Below are positions 15,418 to 24,364 of a stretch of 64,000 bases of DNA, one piece after another (positions within the stretch are counted from its first letter, which is position 1; the number at the start of each line of letters is the position of its first letter). Location: positions 1 to 64,000 of the forward strand of contig JAHHSH010000001.1 in assembly GCA_020025345.1 (NCBI GenBank), written 5' to 3'. Both the position numbers and the translations under genes were made by a program. This DNA is from Oscillospiraceae bacterium (GTDB lineage: Bacteria; Bacillota; Clostridia; Oscillospirales; Oscillospiraceae). Under the pieces are notes generated by a model that was given only the letters and a program-made list of their open reading frames with translations, did not search any database and was not told the origin of the DNA.

Positions 15418-17700
15418 TTAGTCTCCTTTATACACTGTCACGGAAATATTTCCCTGCAGATCGGTGCGATAGATCTCTGCCCCCGCCTCTTTTAAGCGAA
15501 GCATGGCCTCGTCGGAGGGGTGTCCATAGCTGTTGTCCCCTACGCTGATGATGGCCGTCTCCGGCTGCACCGCCTGTAAAAATTCCTCTGCGCTGCTGTA
15601 CTTCGAGCCATGATGGCTCACCAGCAGCACTTCAATATCCGGCAGGTCGTACGTCTTAACCAGCTTACGCTCCGTAACGCCCGCCATATCACCTGTAATC
15701 AAAACGTCAAAATCGCCATCGGAGCACAGTGCCGTCAGCCCCTGCTCGTTGAGATCTCCCTGCATAGCACCCAGCGGCGGATAGATGCGAACACAGCTCT
15801 CGCCCAGAGTGTATTCCTGCACTTCTTCTACAAAAACGACCTCTGTGCCCTGCTGCTCTGCCAGCGCTACAAGCCGATCTCGTACGCCGTTCTCATCCTC
15901 GATATTGGGCAGATACAGCGTCTCCACCGGAATACGCAGCAGCACTTCGTAGAGCCCGTTGGTGTGGTCTGCGTGATAGTGGCTCACCACCACCGCCCGC
16001 AGCTTTCGGATGCCCATACTGCTGATCTGATCGGCCGCCACGCCTCCGGCGCTAATATAGCCGTTGCTGCTGCCGCAGTCCATCAGCATAGCGCCACCCT
16101 CATTGCTAATCAGTACGCTCTCTCCCTGTCCTACGTCCAGCGCCATCACATGCATGGCACCGCCGCGATACTCCGCAGCGCCCAGATAGACGGTCAAGCA
16201 GAGTGTCAGCGCCGCAAGGACACAGGACACCACATATTTACGCCGTGCCTTGCCTGTCAAAAGGCACACCCCGAACATGACATACACATACATCATCCAG
16301 TATTTGAGGTAGCGGTTGGAAAAATAGAGGGCGTGTCCCGGCAGACGCATCAATCCGTGGGCCACCGCCAAGGCGTAGTGAACCAATCCCCACACGGCCC
16401 AGCCGATAACCTGCGCCGCCGGAAGCCACACAAAGCCCAGCGGCACCAGGAGGAAAGAAAGCATGAATGCCCAGCTCACCGCCGGCAGCACCAAAAGATT
16501 GCTCAAAGGTGACGCCAGCGTCAAAATGTTGAAATAGAAGCCCGTCAGCGGCAGAGTGAACACTAAAGCGCCCAGAGAGGCCGATAGATTGGCGGCCATA
16601 AAACTCCAGATGCGCCGCCATTTGCCTTTCACCGGCAGACGCAGCAACCACTGATGGATGCGTCCGGCGCACAGCAGCAGTCCACCGGTGGCGGCAAAGC
16701 TCAGCTGCAAGCTCACACTGGCCGCGGCATAGGGATTTGCCAGCAGCAGCACGAAGAGGGAGGCACTCCAACTGGTAAGCCCGTCCCGCTCTCGGTGAAA
16801 GATGGGTGCCAGCAGCAAAAAGATCAGCATGATGCACGAGCGCACCACGGAAGGCGTCATGCCCGCCACCATCATATAAAAGAGCAGCACGGCAATGGTC
16901 ACGGCAGCAAACAAACGCTGTCGCGACTTTGGCAGCAGCAATCCCAAAAGTGTCAGCACAAAAGCGCAGTGAAGACCCGAAACGGCAAAAAGGTGGGTCA
17001 GCCCCGCCTCCGACATGGCGATCTCGTCCTCCTCTAAAATACCGCTGCGCTCACCTGTCAGCATGGCAGAGATAAATCCGGCGGTACTCTCGTCCGCCCA
17101 GATCTTCCCCGTCATCTCCTGTATGGCCCGCCGCACACGCAGGGGAGTCCACCGCAAGCCGTCGCGGCTGCCATCCCCGATCTCCGGCGTCCCCTGCCCA
17201 TAGAGGAGCACATGGATGCCACGGGAGGTAAAGTTGGAGATTTTCTTTCCCCGGATCGCGCTGGCATCCTGCCAATAGGCTTTGCCCTGCAGCGTTTGTC
17301 CTGGCTCCAGCTCCAGTGCCTGTGCGCCACCGTAGTAGACGGCTTTTGCACCGTCCGAAAGGCGCACCGTCACCTTGCCACCTCGACGGCTCTCCCGGGG
17401 ATAGTCAATGACCGTGGCGGAGAATTCCCGGCTCTCGCCGCATTGGGACAGCACCGACTCCACCGTCATGGCGTAATAGAGGGAGAAATAGGCGAAGGAC
17501 GCCGCCAATGAAAAGCTGATGAGCACCAGCCGGAGCCACTGCTTTCTCTTTTTGGCACATTTCTTTTTAAAGCACAGGGCGATCATGCCACACAGCGCAA
17601 AAAATCCACACAGCCAGAGTTCCCAGCCATGCAGGGGCAGCAGCACGGAGGAAAAGATTCCCACGGAAAAGGAGAGAGCAATGACAGCCAGTACACGCAT
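15418..17700 (-). CDS. comEC: DNA internalization-related competence protein ComEC/Rec2
   Basis: ComEC forms the membrane channel for single-stranded DNA in natural transformation. The 760-residue protein has two to three N-terminal helices, an OB-fold-like region (about 85-190), and the Competence domain with several membrane helices, including LTHLFAVSGLHCAFVL (about 234-249). A C-terminal MBL domain (about 515-760) follows, with VVSHYHADHTNGL and VSHHGSKYS. All parts look intact. Other competence genes are not in the window, so uptake ability is unknown. Confidence 0.93.
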   Translation of the reverse strand: MRVLAVIALSFSVGIFSSVLLPLHGWELWLCGFFALCGMIALCFKKKCAKKRKQWLRLVLISFSLAASFAYFSLYYAMTVESVLSQCGESREFSATVIDYPRESRRGGKVTVRLSDGAKAVYYGGAQALELEPGQTLQGKAYWQDASAIRGKKISNFTSRGIHVLLYGQGTPEIGDGSRDGLRWTPLRVRRAIQEMTGKIWADESTAGFISAMLTGERSGILEEDEIAMSEAGLTHLFAVSGLHCAFVLTLLGLLLPKSRQRLFAAVTIAVLLFYMMVAGMTPSVVRSCIMLIFLLLAPIFHRERDGLTSWSASLFVLLLANPYAAASVSLQLSFAATGGLLLCAGRIHQWLLRLPVKGKWRRIWSFMAANLSASLGALVFTLPLTGFYFNILTLASPLSNLLVLPAVSWAFMLSFLLVPLGFVWLPAAQVIGWAVWGLVHYALAVAHGLMRLPGHALYFSNRYLKYWMMYVYVMFGVCLLTGKARRKYVVSCVLAALTLCLTVYLGAAEYRGGAMHVMALDVGQGESVLISNEGGAMLMDCGSSNGYISAGGVAADQISSMGIRKLRAVVVSHYHADHTNGLYEVLLRIPVETLYLPNIEDENGVRDRLVALAEQQGTEVVFVEEVQEYTLGESCVRIYPPLGAMQGDLNEQGLTALCSDGDFDVLITGDMAGVTERKLVKTYDLPDIEVLLVSHHGSKYSSAEEFLQAVQPETAIISVGDNSYGHPSDEAMLRLKEAGAEIYRTDLQGNISVTVYKGD

Positions 17701-17729
17701 TTTTTCTCTCCTCCTTCCTTAACTGATTG

Positions 17730-17758
17730 ATTATACCAAAATTCTCCCCGTGGGACAA
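17730..17758 (-). promoter_or_regulatory. Promoter of the comEC operon
   Basis: Minus strand: TTGTCC (17753-17758), 17 nt, TATAAT (17730-17735), 29 nt before comEC. GGAAGGAGGAG sits before the start codon. Confidence 0.75.
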
Positions 17759-17770
17759 GTAGCCGCGGGT

Positions 17771-17806
17771 AAAAGAGCCTGCGGGGCAATTCCCCCACAG
17801 GCTCTC
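17771..17806 (-). terminator. Terminator of the RluA-type synthase gene
   Basis: Minus strand: GAGAGCCTGTGGGG pairs with CCCCGCAGGCTCTT through one G-U, followed by TTTT only. It lies directly after the stop at 17811. Confidence 0.7.
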
Positions 17807-17810
17807 ACGT

Positions 17811-18773
17811 TTATCTTTTTGAGAAATACTTCTCCCGGAAGGGTACCTCCTCCACCTGAAAACTGCGGCCATTCAAGTAGTTCAAAATCCCCGCATCGGT
17901 GGTAAAATCGAAAGTCAAACGATAGGAGTAGAGCGCCTGCCGTGTCTCGCCGTAGCGCTTGTTTTTCTCTCCTATGCCGTACTTACCGTCGCCCAGCAGC
18001 GGATGCCCCAGATCTGCGAAAGAGGCACGGATCTGATGAGTGCGGCCCGTCAGCAGTTCTACCTCCACCAACGCCAGCTCCCCGCGCTTTTCCAGCGTGC
18101 GGTACCGGGTCAGCGCCGTCTTGCCGCCGGGTACGGGGCGATGATAGACGGAAACCTGCTTTTTCTGCTCATCCTTTAAAAGGAAGCACTCGATCTTCCC
18201 CTCCGGCGGATTCGGTGCCCCCAGCGTAATGCAGAGATAGCGCTTATCGATCTCCCGATCCCGGATCTTCTCATTGATGATGCGCAGCGTCTCGGCGTTC
18301 TTGGCGGCAATGACGATGCCGCCCGTGTTACGGTCGATCCGGTTGCACAGCGCCGGCGTAAAGGCGTTCTCCCACTTGGGATTCCATTCACGCTTCTGGT
18401 AAAGGTAGGCCTGGATATGATTAATAAGGGTATTCACCTTCTCCGTCTCATCGGCGTGAACCACAAGGCCGGGGCGCTTATTTAAAAGCATGATATTCTC
18501 GTCCTCATAGACGATGTCCAGCGACGGACGAAACAGTGTGAGGAACATATTCTCCTCGCGGGGCTTATCAAAAAACTCGTCGTTGATATAGAGCTGCAGC
18601 ACGTCCCCCTGCTGCAAACGCTGGTCACGCTGCGCACGAGCCCCGTTGACCTTGATTCGTTTGATACGGATATACTTTTGCAAAAGCCCCGGCGGCAGCA
18701 GAGGCAGGGACTTGGAAATAAAGCGATCCAGCCGCTGTCCGGCGTCATTTTTCCCAATGATCAGTTCTTTCAT
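17811..18773 (-). CDS. RluA-family pseudouridine synthase with S4 domain
   Basis: A 320-residue enzyme converting specific uridines in rRNA (or tRNA) to pseudouridine. The N-terminal S4 RNA-binding domain spans about 10-75 (AGQRLDRFISKSLPLL, YIRIKRIKVNGARAQRDQRL). The catalytic domain has the Asp in NRIDRNTGGIVIAAKN (about 147-155) and the closing LLTGRTHQIRASFADLGHPLLGDGKYG. The layout matches RluC/RluD-type enzymes, but the target uridine cannot be deduced. It is a single-gene unit with its own promoter and terminator. Confidence 0.92.
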   Translation of the reverse strand: MKELIIGKNDAGQRLDRFISKSLPLLPPGLLQKYIRIKRIKVNGARAQRDQRLQQGDVLQLYINDEFFDKPREENMFLTLFRPSLDIVYEDENIMLLNKRPGLVVHADETEKVNTLINHIQAYLYQKREWNPKWENAFTPALCNRIDRNTGGIVIAAKNAETLRIINEKIRDREIDKRYLCITLGAPNPPEGKIECFLLKDEQKKQVSVYHRPVPGGKTALTRYRTLEKRGELALVEVELLTGRTHQIRASFADLGHPLLGDGKYGIGEKNKRYGETRQALYSYRLTFDFTTDAGILNYLNGRSFQVEEVPFREKYFSKR

Positions 18774-18810
18774 GGAGCCCTCCCGGTTTTTGTGAAATCT
18801 TACAGGAAAT

Positions 18811-18838
18811 ATTGTATCTTATTTTGCAAAAAAGTCAA
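18811..18838 (-). promoter_or_regulatory. Promoter of the RluA-type synthase gene
   Basis: Minus strand: TTGACT (18833-18838), 16 nt, TACAAT (18811-18816). It diverges from the yceD promoter 20 nt away. Confidence 0.7.
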
Positions 18839-18857
18839 AATAAATCTCAGAAAATGT

Positions 18858-18886
18858 TTGACATTCCTGACGCAATCCTCTATAAT
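18858..18886 (+). promoter_or_regulatory. Full-consensus promoter of yceD-rpmF
   Basis: Perfect TTGACA (18858-18863), 17-nt spacer, perfect TATAAT (18881-18886), 27 nt before the start codon. This suits a ribosomal protein operon. Confidence 0.88.
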
Positions 18887-18913
18887 ACTACTCGTGTCAT
18901 TGTGAGGTGTACT

Positions 18914-19417
18914 ATGCGTTTGAATGTCAACAAAGTATTGCACACCCCCGAAAGTCAAGAGACTTTCCATTTTGAAATGGACATGTCGGACTTTGATTTC
19001 GGAGGTTATTATCCTGCCATTCGACCGGTTGTTGTGGACGGCCGCGTGGTGAATCGGGCAGGCGTTCTCTACTGTGAGCTTCAAGCGGATACGACGCTCC
19101 GCTCCGTCTGTGACCGATGTGCCAAAGAGTTCGATGAACCCAAATCCGTCTCCTTCTCGTGCGTACTCGCCGAGGAAAAGCAGGAGGAGGAAAATGAGGA
19201 CATCGTCGTATTGGAAAACGACGAAGTGGATCTGGCAGAACTGGCCAGAACCGCATTCATTCTCGATATGGACACAAAAACACTCTGCTCCCCCGACTGC
19301 AAGGGACTTTGCCCCGGCTGCGGCGTCAACCTCAATGAGGAGGAATGCCGCTGCAAGAAGGCAGTAGATCCCCGCTTGGCCGCACTGGCCCAGCTTTTGC
19401 AGAAAGATGACGAGTAA
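18914..19417 (+). CDS. YceD/DUF177 family protein
   Basis: A 167-residue DUF177 protein, a family needed for normal 23S rRNA levels in some bacteria and plants. It has the CDRC pair (Cys66, Cys69), a long acidic stretch (about 86-108), then a Cys-rich segment CSPDCKGLCPGCG with further Cys at 145 and 147, so it probably binds zinc. ATG 18914 follows TGAGGTG; the frame is open upstream to 18812 but crosses the promoter. rpmF follows after 50 nt, the usual neighbour. Confidence 0.92.
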   Translation: MRLNVNKVLHTPESQETFHFEMDMSDFDFGGYYPAIRPVVVDGRVVNRAGVLYCELQADTTLRSVCDRCAKEFDEPKSVSFSCVLAEEKQEEENEDIVVLENDEVDLAELARTAFILDMDTKTLCSPDCKGLCPGCGVNLNEEECRCKKAVDPRLAALAQLLQKDDE

Positions 19418-19467
19418 TTCTATTATTAAATTACTGCTCAGGCAGTTAAGACCAAGGAGGTGTCAAC

Positions 19468-19668
19468 ATGGCAGTACCTAAGGGAAAAGTATCTAAACAA
19501 AGACGCAATAAGAGACGCAGCTCCGTTTGGAAGCTGAAGGCTCCCGGTCTCGTGGCTTGCTCCAAGTGCGGCGCGCTGCATCTGCCTCACAGAATGTGCC
19601 CGGAGTGCGGTAACTATAATGGCCGTCAGGTCAAGGTTATCAAGTCTGTGGCCGCTGGCAACAACTAA
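19468..19668 (+). CDS. rpmF: 50S ribosomal protein L32
   Basis: A 66-residue large-subunit protein. The N-terminus MAVPKGKVSKQRRNKRRS is typical, followed by a zinc ribbon with Cys31, Cys34, Cys44 and Cys47 (CSKC, CPEC). This is the Cys-containing paralogue type used when zinc is available. AAGGAGGTG precedes the ATG by 8 nt. The usual downstream plsX-fab genes are absent here; a terminator follows instead. Confidence 0.97.
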   Translation: MAVPKGKVSKQRRNKRRSSVWKLKAPGLVACSKCGALHLPHRMCPECGNYNGRQVKVIKSVAAGNN

Positions 19669-19686
19669 TTACCGTGTGTCCTTGTT

Positions 19687-19721
19687 AGGAGGGAAGATTC
19701 TTCTTCCCTCCTTACTTTTTT
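19687..19721 (+). terminator. Terminator after rpmF
   Basis: An 11-bp perfect stem (AGGAGGGAAGA at 19687-19697, TCTTCCCTCCT at 19702-19712), loop TTCT, then TACTTTTTT. Confidence 0.88.
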
Positions 19722-19732
19722 GTCTTTTACAG

Positions 19733-19761
19733 TTGCTAAAAACACGCTTTTCGTCTATAAT
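19733..19761 (+). promoter_or_regulatory. Promoter of the DUF512 gene
   Basis: TTGCTA (19733-19738), 17 nt, TATAAT (19756-19761), 37 nt before ATG 19799. Confidence 0.7.
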
Positions 19762-19798
19762 AATTTAGATATAGTATGCTACATTCGAGGTTTATCAT

Positions 19799-21172
19799 AT
19801 GAGTACCATCATCACATCCATCGACCCCCAGAGTCCGGCGGAGCGCGCCGGTATTCAGGTGGGCGAACAACTGCTGCACATCAACGGTCACAAAATCGTG
19901 GATGTGTTGGACTACCGATTCTTCGGCTACGATCCCAACCCCATCGTGGAGCTGCAGCAGCCAAACGGCCACCGCCGCACCCTCCGTGTGCGAAAGGAGG
20001 AGGGCGTGGATCTGGGGCTCAACTTTGAAACCTACCTCATGGACAAGGCCCGCTCCTGTGCCAACAACTGCATCTTCTGCTTTGTGGATCAGATGCCCCC
20101 CGGTATGCGCAAGAGTCTCTATTTTAAGGACGATGACGCACGCCTCAGCTTTCTCATGGGCAACTATCTGACACTGACGAACCTCTCCCCCCGAGAGGTG
20201 CAGCGCATCATCGATCTGCGCATCTCCCCTATCAACGTGTCCGTCCATACCACGGACCCGGAGCTGCGCTCCCGGCTCTTGCGCAATAAGCGAGCCGGGG
20301 AGGCCATCGACATTATCCGCCGCTTTGCAGAGAACCACATCACCATGAACTGCCAGATTGTCTCCTGCCCCGGTCTCAACGACGGAGCGGCGCTGGAGAA
20401 AACACTCCGCGATCTGGGCGAAATGTACCCGTCTGTCAACAGTGTGGCCATCGTCCCCGTGGGCGTCACCAAGTACCGTGACGGACTCTATCCCCTCCGT
20501 CCCTATACCAAGGAGGAGGCCGGTGCCGTCATTGATCTGGTGGAGGCTTTCGGCGCTGCTTCCCGCAAGGAGCGCGGTACATCGCTGGCTTGGTGCTCCG
20601 ATGAATTCTACCTTCTGGCAGGTCGTCCCCTACCGGAGAAGAGCTACTACGAGGACATGGATCAGCTGGAAAACGGCGTAGGGCTGCTGCAGCTTCTGCT
20701 GTCGCAGGCCACCATGGCCATCGAGGATCTCTCCCCCGATGACGAAGCCGAACCCTTCGCCATCGCCACCGGCGTGTCCGCTGCCCCTTTTCTCCAGCAG
20801 GTGACAGAGCTTCTGCAAGAGCGCTGCCCCAAGGTTCAGGGGCGCGTGTACCCCATCCGCAACCGCTTTTTCGGTGAGACGATTACCGTCACGGGTCTGA
20901 TTACCGGCAAGGATCTCATGGACCAGCTGCAAGGGCAGGATCTGGGCCAGCGTCTGCTGCTCCCCTCCTGTATGCTTCGAGCCGGCGAGAACGTCTTTTT
21001 GGACGACGTCACCGTGGAAGAGGTAGAAAAGGCACTGGGCGTGCCGATTTCGATCGTACCCGCCGACAGCGGCTTTGATCTTATTGACACCATCATGGGG
21101 CTGGATGTGGAGCTCCCCAATTTTGCCCTCCCGCCGGAGGATGAATACTATCGCTATAATCCGGGTAATTGA
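19799..21172 (+). CDS. DUF512 protein with PDZ and radical SAM domains
   Basis: A 457-residue protein. An N-terminal PDZ-like domain (about 1-65; SIDPQSPAERAGIQVGEQLLHING) precedes a radical SAM core whose cluster-binding cysteines are Cys87, Cys91 and Cys94 (CANNCIFCFVDQMP). The C-terminal DUF512 domain holds FYLLAGRPLPE. The CxxxCxxC spacing is the standard radical SAM one. The reaction is unknown for this widespread anaerobe and cyanobacterial family. It lies directly upstream of der, a conserved neighbour, which suggests a role linked to ribosome assembly or translation. Confidence 0.9.
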   Translation: MSTIITSIDPQSPAERAGIQVGEQLLHINGHKIVDVLDYRFFGYDPNPIVELQQPNGHRRTLRVRKEEGVDLGLNFETYLMDKARSCANNCIFCFVDQMPPGMRKSLYFKDDDARLSFLMGNYLTLTNLSPREVQRIIDLRISPINVSVHTTDPELRSRLLRNKRAGEAIDIIRRFAENHITMNCQIVSCPGLNDGAALEKTLRDLGEMYPSVNSVAIVPVGVTKYRDGLYPLRPYTKEEAGAVIDLVEAFGAASRKERGTSLAWCSDEFYLLAGRPLPEKSYYEDMDQLENGVGLLQLLLSQATMAIEDLSPDDEAEPFAIATGVSAAPFLQQVTELLQERCPKVQGRVYPIRNRFFGETITVTGLITGKDLMDQLQGQDLGQRLLLPSCMLRAGENVFLDDVTVEEVEKALGVPISIVPADSGFDLIDTIMGLDVELPNFALPPEDEYYRYNPGN

Positions 21173-21208
21173 CCCGTCTCTATCAAAAGAAGAAAGGTAA
21201 GTGATACA

Positions 21209-22531
21209 ATGAAGCCATTGGTTGCCATCGTGGGCCGCCCCAACGTGGGTAAGTCCATGCTTTTCAACAAGCTGGTCGGTAAGCGGATGTCCATCGTGGA
21301 AGATACTCCCGGCGTCACCCGTGACCGTATCTACGGCGAATCTGAGTGGAACGGCCGTAAGTTTACGCTGGTGGATACCGGCGGTATTGAACCCAGCACC
21401 GATAACATGATTTTGGCCTTCATGCGTGATCAGGCACAGATTGCCATTGATAACGCCACGGTGATCGTCTTTGTCACCGACATTAAAACCGGCATGACCG
21501 CTTCCGACCAGGAAGTGGCTCGTATGCTCCAGCGCTCCGGCAAGCCCATCGTGCTGGCCGTGAACAAGATGGACTCCACCGGCAATATCGACCCGGAGTT
21601 CTACGAGTTCTACAATCTGGGTCTGGGCGATCCCATCGCTGTCTCCGCCGTCCATGGTCACGGCACCGGCGATCTCTTGGATGCCTGTTTGCAGTACTTC
21701 CCCCCGGAGGACGAGGAGGAAGTCGAGGATGACGTCATTCAAGTTGCCATCATCGGCAAGCCCAATGTGGGTAAGTCCTCTCTGACCAACCGGATTTTGG
21801 GGCAGCAGCGTGTGATCGTCAGCAATGTGGCGGGAACTACCCGCGATGCCATCGACTCCTATTTTGAAAACAAAACCGGTAAGTATAATTTCATCGACAC
21901 CGCCGGTATGCGGAAAAAGTCCAAGGTGGACGACAATATCGAAAAGTACAGTGTGCTCCGTGCCACCATGGCCATCGAGCGCAGCGACGTGTGCCTTATT
22001 TTGATCGACGCCCAGGAGGGTGTCACAGAGCAGGACACCAAGGTCGCTGGTCTGGCCCACGAGGCGGGCAAGGCCTGCATCATCGTGGTGAACAAGTGGG
22101 ATCTGGTGGAGAAAGACGGCAGAACCATGGATCATATGCGCGAGGAGATCCGTCGTGACCTCAGCTATATGACCTATGCGCCCATCCTCTTCATCTCCGC
22201 GCTCACCGGCCAGCGTGTGCAGCGACTCTTTGAGCTGATCAACTATGTTCACGAACAGGCGTCTGTCCGTATCACTACCGGTATGCTCAACAGCGTCCTG
22301 GCCGACGCACAGACCCGTGTGCAGCCGCCCACGGACAAGGGCCGCCGTCTGAAGATCTATTATATGACGCAGGTGGGCATCCGCCCGCCCCACTTTGTCG
22401 CCTTCTGCAACGACAAGGCCCTGTTCCACTTCTCTTATCGGCGTTATCTGGAAAATCAGATCCGCAGCGTTTTCGGTCTGGAGGGTACGCCTATCATCAT
22501 GACCGTCCGCCAAAAGGGCGAGGAGGAATAA
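21209..22531 (+). CDS. der: Ribosome biogenesis GTPase Der
   Basis: Der (EngA) helps assemble the 50S subunit. The 440-residue protein has two tandem GTPase domains. The first has GRPNVGKS (about 8-15), DTGG and NKMD; the second has GKPNVGKS (about 182-189), DTAG and NKWD. A KH-like C-terminal domain (about 350-440) binds rRNA. AGAAAGGTAAG precedes ATG 21209. plsY follows after 2 nt. Confidence 0.97.
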   Translation: MKPLVAIVGRPNVGKSMLFNKLVGKRMSIVEDTPGVTRDRIYGESEWNGRKFTLVDTGGIEPSTDNMILAFMRDQAQIAIDNATVIVFVTDIKTGMTASDQEVARMLQRSGKPIVLAVNKMDSTGNIDPEFYEFYNLGLGDPIAVSAVHGHGTGDLLDACLQYFPPEDEEEVEDDVIQVAIIGKPNVGKSSLTNRILGQQRVIVSNVAGTTRDAIDSYFENKTGKYNFIDTAGMRKKSKVDDNIEKYSVLRATMAIERSDVCLILIDAQEGVTEQDTKVAGLAHEAGKACIIVVNKWDLVEKDGRTMDHMREEIRRDLSYMTYAPILFISALTGQRVQRLFELINYVHEQASVRITTGMLNSVLADAQTRVQPPTDKGRRLKIYYMTQVGIRPPHFVAFCNDKALFHFSYRRYLENQIRSVFGLEGTPIIMTVRQKGEEE

Positions 22532-22533
22532 CC

Positions 22534-23202
22534 ATGTCCATCTACTTTGCAGCCCTCGTTGTGTTCCTGCTCTCCTATCTTCTGGGCTGTCTTAACGGTG
22601 CTGTCATCACTTCCCACTTCATCATCCGTGACGATGTGCGCTCCCACGGCAGTGGAAACGCTGGTCTTACTAACTTCTACCGCACCTACGGTGCTCGCTA
22701 CGCGGCGCTGGTGGTTGTGTGCGATATGGGCAAAACCGCTGCGTCTGCCCTCATCGGAGGCCACATGTTCGCCGTCCTCTTCGGCGATTGGACGCTGGGC
22801 GCGCTTATCGGCGGCGCCGGCGCTGTGGTAGGCCACATCTTCCCTGTATTCTATGGCTTCAAGGGCGGCAAGGGCATCCTCTCCAGCGGTATGCTGCTGA
22901 TTTTGCTGGACTGGCGCATCGCCGTAGTAGCATGGGGTCTTTTCATCCTGCTCGCTGTCTTTACCAGATATGTGTCGCTTGGCTCTTTGGCTGCGGCAGC
23001 CAGCTTCCCCATCAGCGCTTTCTTCGTCTATAACCACAATGTGGTGTACACCGTCTTGAGTGTGCTGATTGCCGTGCTGGTCATCTACAGTCACCGCGCC
23101 AATGTCAAGCGGCTCGTCACCGGCACAGAGAGCAAATTCCACCGCCATGTAAAAACACCTGCCGCAGCGCAGGAAACAGAGGATAAAGAAACAGAAAACT
23201 AA
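22534..23202 (+). CDS. plsY: Glycerol-3-phosphate acyltransferase PlsY
   Basis: PlsY is an integral membrane enzyme that acylates glycerol-3-phosphate from acyl-phosphate, the first step of phospholipid synthesis. The 222-residue protein has about five membrane helices and the three motifs: SHGSGNAGLTNFYRTYG (about 37-53), the FKGGKGILSS loop (about 109-118) and the late YSHRANVKRLVTGTESKF (about 187-204). The asparagine-rich first motif reads GNAGLTN where many relatives have GNPGATN. The der-plsY arrangement is typical of Firmicutes. Confidence 0.93.
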   Translation: MSIYFAALVVFLLSYLLGCLNGAVITSHFIIRDDVRSHGSGNAGLTNFYRTYGARYAALVVVCDMGKTAASALIGGHMFAVLFGDWTLGALIGGAGAVVGHIFPVFYGFKGGKGILSSGMLLILLDWRIAVVAWGLFILLAVFTRYVSLGSLAAAASFPISAFFVYNHNVVYTVLSVLIAVLVIYSHRANVKRLVTGTESKFHRHVKTPAAAQETEDKETEN

Positions 23203-23220
23203 GAAAAGGATGCTTCGGCT

Positions 23221-24141
23221 ATGAAACACAATCAAGTTCGGCAAATCGTTTTCCCGCTTCTGACGGCTTTGATCTGGGGTACTGCCTTTGTGGCGCAGGA
23301 TATCTGCGCCGACTTTATGGGCTCTATGACCTTCAACGCCTCCCGTTTCTTCATTGCATTTCTCGCTTTACTGGTCATCGTTATGATTTTCGGCCGGCTG
23401 AAAAAGGATCGTCCGCAGCTGACGCCGGCAGAAACTAAGAAAGCGCGCAAATCCCTGTTGCTGGGCGGCTTTTGCTGCGGTACGGCGCTGGCGCTGGCGG
23501 CTTATCTCCAGCAGGCAGGCATGGAGTATGGCACGGATGCCGGCAAGGCTGGCTTCATCACCGCACTGTACATCGTGCTGGTACCCATCTTCGGCCTCTT
23601 TCTGAAGAAGAAAGTCTCCCTCCCTGTCTGGGTCAGCGTTGGTCTGGCTGTGGCCGCCCTGTATCTTCTGTGTATCAAGAACGGCTTCACCATCGAGTCC
23701 GGCGACCTTCTCTTGCTGCTGTGCTCTGCCGGTTTCGCCGTCCACATCCTCATCATCGACCATTTCACCCAATTTGTGGACGGCATGAAGCTCAGCTGTC
23801 TCCAATTTCTGGTGGCTTCCATCTGGTCTGCCATCGGTATGCTGATTTTGGAGACGCCTACCTGGGCCTCCATCGTCTCCTGCGCTCTGCCCATCCTCTA
23901 TGTGGGCATCTTCTCCAGCGGTGTGGGATACACCCTGCAGATTCTGGCGCAGAAGGACTCCAACCCCACGGTGGTCACCCTGCTTTTGAGCATGGAGTCT
24001 GTATTCGCCGTCATCGCCGGTGCCATACTTCTGCACCAGCAGATGAGCTCCCGGGAGTATTTCGGCTGCGTGCTGATGCTGGTAGCTGTGATCTTGGCAC
24101 AGATTCCCTTTCCTGAAAAGAAAAAGGCTGTGAAGGGCTAA
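23221..24141 (+). CDS. DMT-superfamily transporter (EamA)
   Basis: A 306-residue inner-membrane protein with ten predicted helices in two EamA repeats. The first repeat begins VFPLLTALIWGTAFVAQ and the second SGDLLLLLCSAGFAVHIL. The terminal pattern LSMESVFAVIAGAILLHQQMSSREYFGCVLMLVAVIL is typical of drug/metabolite exporters. The substrate is unknown. It follows plsY by 18 nt and precedes a terminator, so it may be the last gene of the der operon. Confidence 0.92.
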   Translation: MKHNQVRQIVFPLLTALIWGTAFVAQDICADFMGSMTFNASRFFIAFLALLVIVMIFGRLKKDRPQLTPAETKKARKSLLLGGFCCGTALALAAYLQQAGMEYGTDAGKAGFITALYIVLVPIFGLFLKKKVSLPVWVSVGLAVAALYLLCIKNGFTIESGDLLLLLCSAGFAVHILIIDHFTQFVDGMKLSCLQFLVASIWSAIGMLILETPTWASIVSCALPILYVGIFSSGVGYTLQILAQKDSNPTVVTLLLSMESVFAVIAGAILLHQQMSSREYFGCVLMLVAVILAQIPFPEKKKAVKG

Positions 24142-24161
24142 AGCCTTTCCTCCACATACAT

Positions 24162-24201
24162 AAAAGGAGACGCAAAGCACTATGCTCTGCGTCTCCTTTT
24201 T
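24162..24201 (+). terminator. Terminator after the EamA gene
   Basis: AAAAGGAGACGCA (24162-24174) pairs with TGCGTCTCCTTTT (24188-24200), with an inner AGC-GCT pairing; TTTTT follows. Confidence 0.85.
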
Positions 24202-24364
24202 CATGCCTTTCTCTTATCCCGTAACGCCAAACCAGACCAGCCAAAGCACGCCAATCAGAAAAAGCAAGATTCCCCTCTGTTTATACGGTCTTTCCTGTGG
24301 CGCTCGGTTCCTATCTCCAACCCTTTTCTTGCCGATTCTCCGGTGTCGACCAACGGTTTTTCCG

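Noticed and set aside
20630..22513. A 627-codon open frame antisense to the DUF512 gene and der
   Set aside because: It is a mirror of GC-rich codon bias in two convincing genes.
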